Positions 1-6,390 of a stretch of 22,338 nucleotides of DNA are shown in pieces (the first letter of the stretch is position 1; each line of letters opens with the position of its first letter). Made by a program: the position numbers and the translations under genes. The notes below the pieces were generated by a model that was not told the origin of the DNA, searched no databases, and saw only the letters and a program-made list of their open reading frames with translations. Location: assembly GCA_964390795.1 (NCBI GenBank), contig CAYMLQ010000056.1, forward strand, positions 1-22,338, read 5' to 3'. The DNA comes from CAYMLQ01 sp964390795. GTDB lineage: Bacteria; Verrucomicrobiota; Kiritimatiellia; RFP12; UBA1067.

Positions 1-1586
1 GCGCCGCCGTACTGGAGCGACTCGCCGGGGAAGCCCCAGTGGCCGTAGTTCTCCAGCCAGGTTTTCAGGCCGTGGCGGTTGGCGGCGGCCTTGAGCCCGC
101 CCACGTAGTTGCGGGCGATGAGGTCGGCGACGAGGCGGCGCCAGTCCCAGAGGAAGCGGTCGGTCTGGTCGCGCGTGGCGACCACGCGCCCGCTGAGGCA
201 GGCGAGCCAGGGCGTGGGGTCGTAGCCGTAGGTTTTCTCGAAGATCCGGGTCATGCCGTCGGTCCAGTTCTGCGGGCCGACCTCGTAGCTGTCGAGGGTG
301 ATGTGCTGGAAGCCCTTGCGCTGGCTGGCGGGGACGCGGCGCAGGAACTCGCCGATCATGCCGTCGAAGTGCGTGTCCACGGCCTCGCGGCTCATCTTGT
401 CGCACTCGAGGCCCTGGGCCTGCGGCGGTGTGGGGCCGCACTTGACGCCGGTCGAGGCCATGCCGATGCGCGCGATGACCCAGTCGCCGCCAGCGGGGGC
501 CTGCCACGCGAGGGAGCCGTCCTTGGCGATTTTGGAGGTCAGGTCGAGGATGCGCGTTGCGTCCACGGCCGTGCCTGCGGCGGGTTCGGGCTGGCGCGGC
601 CAGATGAAGGCGTCGGGGGGCGGCACGGGCTCGGGGTACATGCGGCCGAGCTGTTTCTCCGCGCCGAAGTCGATGCGCGCGGCGGAGGAAACGGCGATGG
701 CGTGCGCGACGGGCTTGCCGGAGAGAGCGGTGAAGGTGAGGCGCAGGTGGTCGGTCTCGGTCGGGGCGAAGGCGAAGACAAAGGGCTCGGCCACAAGCGG
801 GCCCATGGCGGTGCTGAGGTTGGTGCGGAACAGGGCGAGGTCGCGGACCTTCACGGTGGTTCCGTTCCGAACGTTCTCGAGCACGCCGGAGAGGCGCACC
901 GGCGAGTTGCCGAAATCGAGCGTGAGGGTCTGGAGCCGGACGGGCTTGTCAAAGGCGAGGTCGAGCGAGAGCGGGGCGGAGGGGAGCGGGCAGGCGGGCG
1001 CGCCTGCGGTGAGGAGCGCGTCGAGGCCCGCGACGGGCGCGCTGCAGGTGACGCGCGACGGGCGCACGGTGCCGCTGTCCTGGGCGGGCACGGGGTAGGC
1101 GATGACGGCGACGTCTTGGATCTGCTTCTCGTTCTTCGCCGGCGAGCCGCGGAAGGCTTGGCCGCCGGTCACGCGCGTTTCGGCGCTGACGAGGTAGCGC
1201 ATGCTCTGCTCGGGCTTCATCCACGGGCCGCCGGACTGGCTCCAGCCGGGGCCGTTGAACATGCCGACGCGGATGCCGATGCGGTCGCCCTCGCTCACGG
1301 CGTGGGCGACGAGCTGCCACCACTCGGGGCTGAGGATGGGCACGGTGCCCTCGGGGATGCCGTCGCTGACCACGTGGCCGATGAAGACCTCGCCGACGCC
1401 GGCCTGCCTCATGGCCTCGAGGTCGGCGGTGATACCGTTGGAACTGACGTTGTTGTTCAGCCAGTACCAGTACATGAAGGGCTCGGTGCTTTTCGGCGGC
1501 GCATCGAACGCCTGGCGCAGCGGGTCGGCGCACAGGGTGAGCGAACAGGTTAGCGTCAACAGGCAAGAAGCGAGCAGGTGTCTCAT
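1..1586 (-). CDS. GH106 alpha-L-rhamnosidase-like secreted glycosidase (3' end outside window)
   Basis: The reading frame is open from the ATG at 1586 down to the window edge (528 codons seen, no stop), so the catalytic C-terminal part is missing from view. The protein opens with a signal peptide (MRHLLASCLLTLTCSLTLCA). GH106-type landmarks follow: FMYWYWLNNNVSSNGITADL near residue 37, then GMFNGPGWSQSGGPW near 110, and further in FDGMIGEFL, WTDGMTRIFEKTYGYD, and a Leu-Glu-Asn-Tyr-Gly segment close to the edge. Known members remove terminal alpha-L-rhamnose from pectin or arabinogalactan side chains, usually in the periplasm or outside the cell. The signal peptide favours the start at 1586, but only a weak G-run precedes it. 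An in-frame ATG at 1778 with a better Shine-Dalgarno is an alternative. Family assignment is confident; exact substrate is not known. Confidence 0.85.
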   Translation of the reverse strand, partial: MRHLLASCLLTLTCSLTLCADPLRQAFDAPPKSTEPFMYWYWLNNNVSSNGITADLEAMRQAGVGEVFIGHVVSDGIPEGTVPILSPEWWQLVAHAVSEGDRIGIRVGMFNGPGWSQSGGPWMKPEQSMRYLVSAETRVTGGQAFRGSPAKNEKQIQDVAVIAYPVPAQDSGTVRPSRVTCSAPVAGLDALLTAGAPACPLPSAPLSLDLAFDKPVRLQTLTLDFGNSPVRLSGVLENVRNGTTVKVRDLALFRTNLSTAMGPLVAEPFVFAFAPTETDHLRLTFTALSGKPVAHAIAVSSAARIDFGAEKQLGRMYPEPVPPPDAFIWPRQPEPAAGTAVDATRILDLTSKIAKDGSLAWQAPAGGDWVIARIGMASTGVKCGPTPPQAQGLECDKMSREAVDTHFDGMIGEFLRRVPASQRKGFQHITLDSYEVGPQNWTDGMTRIFEKTYGYDPTPWLACLSGRVVATRDQTDRFLWDWRRLVADLIARNYVGGLKAAANRHGLKTWLENYGHWGFPGESLQYGG

Positions 1587-1838
1587 CGTCGAACCCCCAA
1601 GGTGTGAGAGGAGAGGGGCGTTAGGCTGAGGCTGTTTGACGATCAGGAACGACAAACAACGGGCAGCGCACGCACGCCTTTCCAGTGTTGCCGGACACTG
1701 TATCGCGCCCGCGTGGTTTGCGCCAGCGGAAAAAGCGGGATGTTCGTCCAAGAATTCGTATAAAAAACAGCGTTTCATACTGAGTCCCTCTTGCCCAACG
1801 GTGTGTCAATAGACAAAACGCAATTAAACTCTATGTAA

Positions 1839-1867
1839 TTAATACACATTGATTGGGGCGAAGTCAA
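1839..1867 (-). promoter_or_regulatory. Putative sigma70-type promoter for the GH106 gene
   Basis: Read on the minus strand, TTGACT (1862-1867) is followed after exactly 17 bases by TATTAA (1839-1844). This is 5/6 and 4/6 to the sigma70 consensus at ideal spacing, inside an AT-rich stretch (about 1790-1950) that contrasts with the GC-rich surroundings. Transcription would begin near 1832, giving a leader of about 245 bases to the ATG at 1586, or about 55 bases to the alternative ATG at 1778. The rest of 1587-1954 holds no convincing gene. Confidence 0.5.
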
Positions 1868-1881
1868 GGCGTCGTTATTGC

Positions 1882-1912
1882 ACTGATAGCACAAGTATCA
1901 GTTACCTGGTAA
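1882..1912. promoter_or_regulatory. Two adjoining palindromes, possible operator or activator site
   Basis: ACTGATA (1882-1888) and TATCAGT (1896-1902) form a 7-base inverted repeat around a 7-base spacer. The perfect 11-base palindrome TTACCTGGTAA (1902-1912) starts on its last base. Both lie just upstream of the -35 box of the putative GH106 promoter, where a dimeric activator or repressor could bind. No regulator gene is visible in the window. The function is inferred from position and symmetry only. Confidence 0.4.
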
Positions 1913-1954
1913 TTTTGGAAAATATACTTCCTAACCTCCGTAGCCTTTGGCACT

Positions 1955-2200
1955 ATGTGGCATAGTAGAAAGATAGATCAACTGATGGGATACATGGCGG
2001 GCGGGATGGTGCTGACGGTGTCCGCTCAAAGCGAGGACAAGGTGCTCGCGCAGTTCGAAGGCGAGACCTATGGCGAGTGGACGACGGAGGGCACGGCGTT
2101 CGGCACGGGTCCCGCGAAAGGCACGCTGCCGGGGCAGATGAAAGTGCGCGGCTATGTCGGCAAAGGGCTCGTCAATTCGTTCAACGGCGATACCGGACGC
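1955..2200 (+). pseudogene. GH32 (levanase/invertase-type) N-terminal remnant
   Basis: The frame encodes a signal-peptide-like start and then QFEGETYGEWTTEGTAFGTG, followed by PAKGTLPGQMKVRGYVGKG and LVNSFNGD. This resembles the segment that precedes the five-blade propeller in many secreted GH32 fructosidases of planctomycete and verrucomicrobial genomes. After about residue 80 the similarity stops abruptly: the expected Gly-Thr-Leu-Thr-Ser-Pro stretch and the whole catalytic domain are absent. The frame runs on into repeat sequence. No good Shine-Dalgarno precedes it. I read it as a truncated relic. It lies just before a sugar porter, which fits a former sucrose/fructan operon. The remainder of 2200-2300 shows no recognisable gene. 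Confidence 0.6.
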
Positions 2201-2297
2201 GGATGCTCGCAAGATCGTGCTGACAGTCGAAAAAGAGCGCGGCCAAGGCCCTGCGAGGCGAAGCGCACGCGCTGCGGTCGTGCTGGAAATAAGCAAC

Positions 2298-2385
2298 GTG
2301 GCATGGGCGTCTCGCCCATGGAAGACATGGGCACCTGTGGCATGGGCGTCTCGCCCATGAATCACGGGCGAGACGCCCGTGCCAC
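2298..2385. repeat. Three copies of a 23-base REP-like palindromic repeat
   Basis: Units lie at 2298-2320 and 2337-2359 (forward) and 2363-2385 (inverted). The core is GGGCGTCTCGCCC, flanked by complementary bases and preceded by GTGGCA or its complement. Units 1 and 2 are identical and start 39 bases apart; unit 3 carries one paired change (CACGGG instead of CATGGG) that keeps the stem. Conserved base pairing with changed sequence suggests a folded RNA or DNA hairpin. Translated, such units yield the spurious HGRDARAT or MGETPMP peptides often seen in PVC-group annotations. Confidence 0.85.
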
Positions 2386-2460
2386 AGCATGCGATGCGAG
2401 GTGGCGGCTCGGTTCTGTCTCTGCTAAGATGTGGCCATCGAAGGGTGAACAGCGACGCGG

Positions 2461-2520
2461 GTGAAGGTGGAGGTTGCGGATGCGGTCGGCGCGGGCGACC
2501 GGCCGGTCGCCCGTACGTAG
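2461..2520 (+). pseudogene. Possible PfkB-family sugar kinase C-terminal remnant
   Basis: Frame 1 reads VKVEVADAVGAGD and then hits a stop at 2518-2520. This matches the PfkB signature 2 around the catalytic Asp (usual form DTVGAGDAF). Upstream in the same frame there are stops, and downstream the sequence becomes the hairpin repeat beginning at 2493. Only about 13 residues match, and the last few (GAGD) overlap the repeat, so chance similarity is possible. A fructokinase here would fit the GH32 remnant and the following sugar porter. Confidence 0.35.
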
Positions 2521-2542
2521 GGGCGGGCTTGTGTGCCCGCCC
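2493..2542 (+). repeat. Double-hairpin intergenic repeat, copy A
   Basis: A perfect 20-base palindrome at 2493-2512 is followed by a second hairpin with arms GGGCGGGC (2521-2528) and GCCCGCCC (2535-2542). The joining bases are GTACGTAG. The same design recurs at 10602-10655 and, in a rearranged form, at 15077-15112. In each case it ends just before a Shine-Dalgarno and start codon. Here the AAAAAGGAG ribosome site of the MFS gene begins five bases after the repeat. Confidence 0.8.
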
Positions 2543-2560
2543 TCGCAAAAAGGAGTGCAA

Positions 2561-3886
2561 ATGAGTAAGAAAGTGATCTTGTGTTCGGTGATTGCGGCGC
2601 TGGGCGGTTTTCTATTCGGGTTCGACACGGTGGTGATCTCGGGAGCGGAGCAGACGATCCAGAAGCTCTGGGGGCTGAGCGCGGCCCTGCACGGTTGGAC
2701 GATGAGCGCGGCCCTGTGGGGAACCGTGCTCGGCTCGCTGATCGGCGGCTGGCCTACGGAGCGGTATGGCCGTAAACGGACGCTCTTCTGGATCGGCATC
2801 CTCTATTTTGTGTCGGCCGTCTGGTCGGGCCTTGCGCCGGACGCGTATTCGCTCATGATCGCACGGTTCATCGGCGGCGTGGGCGTGGGCATCTCGACGG
2901 TGGCTGCGCCGCTCTACATCGCCGAGATCTCCCCGGCCAAGGCGCGCGGGAGATTGGCGGGGATGTTTCAGTTCAATATCGTGTTCGGCATTCTCGTGGC
3001 TTTTCTGTCGAACGCGCTGCTGAGCGGGATCGGGGCGAACGCGTGGCGCTGGATGCTGGGGGTTGAAGCGTTCCCGGCCCTGGTCTACACGCTCTGCTGC
3101 TTCGGGCTGATCGAAAGTCCGCGCTGGCTGATCACGCACAGGGGCGACCGCGCGGCTGGGATCGACGTGTTCCGCCGAATCAATCCGGAGCTGTCCGAGC
3201 CGGAGGTAGTCGCGTTAGCCGATGCGGTCGAGGGCTCGGTGTCGCACACGAAAGAGGGCTCGCGCTTCTTCACGCGCCGCCTCGCCACGCCGATCCTGCT
3301 GGCCTTCCTGATCGCCTTTTTCAACCAGCTCTCGGGTATCAACGCGATCCTTTACTTTGCGCCGCGCATCTTCGAGCTGACAGGCCTCGGTGCCAAAGCC
3401 GCGCTGCTGCAGTCGGTGGGCGTCGGCTTTACGAATCTGATCTTCACCTTCGTGGGGCTGTGGCTGATCGACAAGCTGGGTCGGCGCACGCTGCTGACCA
3501 TCGGCTCGTTCGGCTACATCGCCTCGCTGGGGCTCTGCTCGTGGGCGTTTTTCACCGGGCACGAGACCATCGTGCCCGCCTGCATCTTCGCCTTCATTGC
3601 GGCGCACGCGATCGGGCAGGGCGCGGTGATCTGGGTCTTCATCAGCGAGATCTTTCCGAACCGCAACCGCGCGGCGGGCCAGACGCTGGGCAGCTTTACG
3701 CACTGGATCTTTGCCGCGCTGCTGACGCTCCTCTTCCCCAAGATGGTCGAGGCCTTGCAGCCGGGCACGATCTTCGGGATCTTCTGCGGCATGATGGTTC
3801 TCCAGCTTGTCTGGGTGAAGCTGATGGTGCCCGAGACTAAAGGCGTGCCGCTGGAGCAGATGCAGGAGAAGTTGGGGATCGTCTAA
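2561..3886 (+). CDS. MFS sugar porter (sugar:H+ symporter type)
   Basis: This 441-residue protein has about 12 membrane segments and nearly every sugar-porter signature: GGFLFGFDTVVISG at the N-terminus, ERYGRKRTL in the loop after helix 2, YIAEISPAKARGRL in helix 4/5, ESPRWL before the central loop, NQLSGINAILYFAP in helix 7, DKLGRRTLL, FISEIFPNRNRAAG, and VPETKG near residue 422. Family members move monosaccharides or small oligosaccharides across the inner membrane. The start at 2561 is chosen because AAAAAGGAG sits six bases upstream; the longer frame from 2474 runs through repeat sequence and is unlikely. It follows GH32 and possible PfkB remnants, so fructose or sucrose may have been the original substrate. 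Its stop overlaps the convergent symporter stop. Confidence 0.92.
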   Translation: MSKKVILCSVIAALGGFLFGFDTVVISGAEQTIQKLWGLSAALHGWTMSAALWGTVLGSLIGGWPTERYGRKRTLFWIGILYFVSAVWSGLAPDAYSLMIARFIGGVGVGISTVAAPLYIAEISPAKARGRLAGMFQFNIVFGILVAFLSNALLSGIGANAWRWMLGVEAFPALVYTLCCFGLIESPRWLITHRGDRAAGIDVFRRINPELSEPEVVALADAVEGSVSHTKEGSRFFTRRLATPILLAFLIAFFNQLSGINAILYFAPRIFELTGLGAKAALLQSVGVGFTNLIFTFVGLWLIDKLGRRTLLTIGSFGYIASLGLCSWAFFTGHETIVPACIFAFIAAHAIGQGAVIWVFISEIFPNRNRAAGQTLGSFTHWIFAALLTLLFPKMVEALQPGTIFGIFCGMMVLQLVWVKLMVPETKGVPLEQMQEKLGIV

Positions 3887-5568
3887 CCCCGCTTCAGCCG
3901 CCGCGCGGCGATCCAGAATCCGGAGGCGACGAGCAGCAGCGCCAGGCCGATGCAGACGCTGAGGTGGCCTTTCGCAAGGCCGGCTGTGGCGAGCACGGAA
4001 ACGATCAGGATTAGGCCGACGGCGGCGATGCCGGCGGCGATCACCGGCAGGAACGAGACGTCGGAGGGCGTCTTCGCGTCCGCCGCCTGCGCGGGCGTGT
4101 CCTTGAAGCGCGCGAAGAAGGCCCGCACCTGCTCGCGACGGTTGCCCGCGTCGGGGCACAGCAGCGAGCCGGCCAGCATGCCGAGCAGCGTCACGCCGCA
4201 GGTGAAGAAGGTCAGGAACTCCGCCTTGCGCAGGAACGGGCACGTGGCGCCGAGGACGAAGACCGCGAGCCCTGCGGCAATGCCTCCGAAGAGCCCGAGC
4301 TGCGCGCCGCGCGACGAGACGCGCGGCGTCAGCATGCCCAGCAGCATGGGAAGCGCGACGGGCGGCAGAAAGAGACCGAAGACTTTGGCCATGGTGTTGA
4401 AAAGGTCTCCCGAGCCCTGGAGCGTGCGCATCACGAGCGTGATGCCGAGCACGATCAGGCCGACGATGATCGTGTTGATGCGGCCCACGACGACGAGGTG
4501 CTTGTCCGTTACATCGCGGCCGATCACGCGCTTGTAGAGGTCGTTGGTGAGCACCGACGAGGCGGCGTTGTAGTCGCCCGCGAGCGTGGACATGGTGGCC
4601 GAGAACATGGCGGCGATGACCATGCCGAGCATGCCGACGGGCAGGACTGTCTTGCAGATCAGGGGATAGACGTCCTTGGTGTTCTCGATGCCGGGCAGGA
4701 AGACGATGGCCGCGAAGGCGGGGAGGTAGAAAAGAGGCGTGCCGATCAGGTAGAGGCCAGAGACGAGGAAGCCGACTTTGCGGGCGCTGCGGTCATTCTC
4801 GGAGGAGTAGTAGCGCTGGGCCAGCGCCCACGAGGTCGAGTAATTCAGGAAGAGCAGCGTGAAGTAGCAAAGCAGGTAGACGAAGGGGTAGCCGGAGTCC
4901 GGGCGGGTGAGGTGGAAGAAATCAGGGGGCAGCCGGTCGAGCACGGCGGCGATGCCGCCCGTGCGGCCGAACGCGAGAGCGGGCAGGACGAGCACGGCGG
5001 CTACGAGCACGGCGAACTGGACAAAGTCCGCGACGAGAGCGGCCCAGAGGCCGCCCATGAAGGTGTAGCCGAGAATGATCACGGCGCAGACGATCACGGC
5101 GGTGTTGAACGGGAAGCCGAGGCCGGTGGAGACCACTGTGCCGATGGCAAAGAGCTTGAGCGAGTCGTCCAGCAGGCGGGTGGGAAGGCCCAGCCACATG
5201 AGGCTCTGGCGCATGCCGAACCCGTAGCGGGCTTCGATGTATTCAAGCGGGCTGGTCTCAGCCACGCGGCGCCAGCGCCGGGCGAAGAGGAGGGCGCTCA
5301 AGGCGGCGGCGGGCACGGCCAGCCAACTCAGCACGAGCGAGACAAACCCATACTTGTAGACCATCTCGGAGTGCATGACAAAGGCCAGCGCGCTGAAGCT
5401 GACCATGTAGAACGAGACGCCGCCCAGCCACCACGGCACCTGCTTGCCGCCGCCGAAAAATTGCGACATGCTGCGCATGCGGCCGCTGTAATACGCGCCG
5501 ATGCCCAGCATGACGGCGAAGAATCCGGCGATGATCGCATAGTCTGCAACGGCCAACGTGTTCGTCAT
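3883..5568 (-). CDS. Sodium:solute symporter (SSS/SGLT family)
   Basis: The 561-residue product is hydrophobic throughout, with about 13 to 14 predicted helices. The N-terminal region shows the SSS pattern: YYSGRMRSMSQFFGGGKQVP, then WWLGGVSFYMVSFSALAF, then SPLEYIEARYGFGMRQ, and later the ATMSTLAGDYNAASSVLTND segment typical of the family. It would couple inward Na+ flow to uptake of a sugar, sugar acid or similar solute. GAGGAG lies six bases before the ATG. The C-terminal 60 residues add two more hydrophobic segments after a charged linker. Placed tail-to-tail with the MFS porter and between glycosidase genes, it probably imports a product of polysaccharide breakdown; the substrate cannot be read from sequence. 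Confidence 0.9.
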   Translation of the reverse strand: MTNTLAVADYAIIAGFFAVMLGIGAYYSGRMRSMSQFFGGGKQVPWWLGGVSFYMVSFSALAFVMHSEMVYKYGFVSLVLSWLAVPAAALSALLFARRWRRVAETSPLEYIEARYGFGMRQSLMWLGLPTRLLDDSLKLFAIGTVVSTGLGFPFNTAVIVCAVIILGYTFMGGLWAALVADFVQFAVLVAAVLVLPALAFGRTGGIAAVLDRLPPDFFHLTRPDSGYPFVYLLCYFTLLFLNYSTSWALAQRYYSSENDRSARKVGFLVSGLYLIGTPLFYLPAFAAIVFLPGIENTKDVYPLICKTVLPVGMLGMVIAAMFSATMSTLAGDYNAASSVLTNDLYKRVIGRDVTDKHLVVVGRINTIIVGLIVLGITLVMRTLQGSGDLFNTMAKVFGLFLPPVALPMLLGMLTPRVSSRGAQLGLFGGIAAGLAVFVLGATCPFLRKAEFLTFFTCGVTLLGMLAGSLLCPDAGNRREQVRAFFARFKDTPAQAADAKTPSDVSFLPVIAAGIAAVGLILIVSVLATAGLAKGHLSVCIGLALLLVASGFWIAARRLKRG

Positions 5569-5639
5569 AAACTGCTCCTCAAGAGGTGCCTGCTCAATCC
5601 AAAAAACCTGCGAATAACGAAAGTCGAGTTAGGACGGCC

Positions 5640-5747
5640 TTATGACGGCAAGGGGCACAAGGGCATGCCCAGCCGTTCCGCGGCACTGCGCATGATGCGG
5701 TCGTTTGTTACGAGGGGATACGCCCGCGCCAACAGGCAGCTTTCATG
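5640..5747 (-). pseudogene. Possible PIN-domain (VapC-like) C-terminal remnant
   Basis: Minus-strand translation gives ESCLLARAYPLVTNDRIMRS and continues AAERLGMPLCPLPS before a stop at 5640-5642. The Pro-Leu-Val-Thr-Asn-Asp-Arg core resembles the last acidic motif of PIN nucleases. The frame is closed by a stop at 5748-5750, so the first 90 or so residues of a normal PIN protein and any antitoxin are missing. The match is short; it is a candidate relic only. Confidence 0.35.
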
Positions 5748-5758
5748 TCATAATGAAA
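5741..5758. promoter_or_regulatory. Palindrome upstream of the symporter gene
   Basis: TTTCAT and ATGAAA flank a 6-base spacer about 175 bases upstream of the symporter ATG. It could be an operator for the minus-strand gene. No clear promoter was found next to it, so this is a weak call. Confidence 0.2.
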
Positions 5759-5791
5759 CCACAGGTGACCACAATCGTCAAGAGCGAAGCA

Positions 5792-6097
5792 GTAATCGGT
5801 TAGCGACAGGGGGGGGCAGGTACGCGCGAGGGGAAGCGGAAATCGGATGATTCGGCAGTATCGGAGAGTGTGCACAGAGCGTTTCTTGAGACAGGAGGGC
5901 TTGAGCGGCTCAGCGGGGACGCTTCGCCCTACCCGCTGCGCACCAGAAACACACCCTGTCCGAAGGCGGTAGGGCGAAGCGTCCCCGCTGAGCCGTCTTC
6001 CGTGTGCCCGTTCCCGGTTGAATTCCATGTAACGGACACGCGCCCGCTTCCGCCTCACTCGCACTGAACTGCCACATCCCTTTCGCTAACCGATTAC
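5792..6097. repeat. Nested inverted-repeat element, outer arms
   Basis: GTAATCGGTTAGCGA (5792-5806) is repeated as its exact reverse complement at 6083-6097, enclosing about 276 bases that contain a second, longer inverted repeat. GAAGCGG-type bases near 5834 and 6048 also pair imperfectly between the arms. No transposase or intact gene is inside. The arrangement resembles a MITE or a large folded intergenic element. The remaining parts of 5569-6168 hold no gene I can support. Confidence 0.6.
5906..5995. repeat. Perfect 27-base inverted repeat with 36-base loop
   Basis: The arm at 5906-5932 (begins CGGCTCAGCGGGGACG) is matched base for base by its reverse complement at 5969-5995. The loop, 5933-5968, is GC-rich and shows nothing recognisable. 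Perfect arms of this length suggest recent origin by insertion or active maintenance. There is no T-run after it, so it is not a standard terminator. It sits centrally in the outer 15-base inverted repeat. Confidence 0.85.
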
Positions 6098-6168
6098 AGC
6101 GAAGTCCTTGAAAACAGGTGTACGGGCAGGAGCAGGTTTGATTTAATACGGTACGAAAGGTGGGCGTC

Positions 6169-6369
6169 ATGCGCAGGATAAGATGGCTAGGCGGATTTTG
6201 CGGGCTTTGGGCGGGGCTGGTCTGGGCGCAGCCGCCGTTGGGCGAAGCTGAGGCCAAGGCGCAGGCCGAGGTGCAGGCCGAGGTGCAGGCGCAGCGCGCG
6301 GACGGGCTGATCGCGGCGCAGCCGTGGGTTCAATTGCTGGGCGAAGTAGAGTATTTTTGCGACAGGTAA
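6169..6369 (+). CDS. Small secreted protein with AEVQ repeats (hypothetical)
   Basis: The frame gives 66 residues: a Tat/Sec-like N-terminus (MRRIRWLGGFCGLWAGLVWA) ending in an Ala-X-Ala-type cleavage area, then a charged Ala/Gln/Glu stretch with tandem AEVQ units, then LIAAQPWVQLLGEVEYFCDR and a stop. AAAGG lies eight bases before the ATG. The stop is 21 bases before the next hydrolase start, so the two could be co-transcribed. I recognise no family. It may be a real small exported protein or the N-terminal relic of a longer one; the hydrophobic C-terminal stretch looks like the beginning of a domain cut short. Confidence 0.45.
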   Translation: MRRIRWLGGFCGLWAGLVWAQPPLGEAEAKAQAEVQAEVQAQRADGLIAAQPWVQLLGEVEYFCDR

Positions 6370-6390
6370 GAACAGGAAAGACAGGGGCGT

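Noticed and set aside
39..1553. Open frame of 504 codons on the plus strand
   Set aside because: It is antisense to the GH106 gene, whose minus-strand product has a signal peptide and family motifs; the plus-strand product is Gly/Ala/Val/His-rich with no recognisable domain, as expected of GC-rich shadow frames.
2298..2385. CRISPR array
   Set aside because: Only three units, one inverted, each itself fully palindromic, with unequal and very short spacers and no cas genes.
2474..2560. Longer N-terminus for the MFS porter
   Set aside because: The extra 29 codons translate the hairpin repeat, while a strong ribosome site precedes the ATG at 2561.
4498..5850. Open frame of 450 codons on the plus strand
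   Set aside because: It is antisense to the sodium:solute symporter and its composition (Gly, Glu, His, Ala) is that of a shadow frame.
5906..5995. Rho-independent terminator
   Set aside because: The loop is 36 bases and no T-run follows on either strand.
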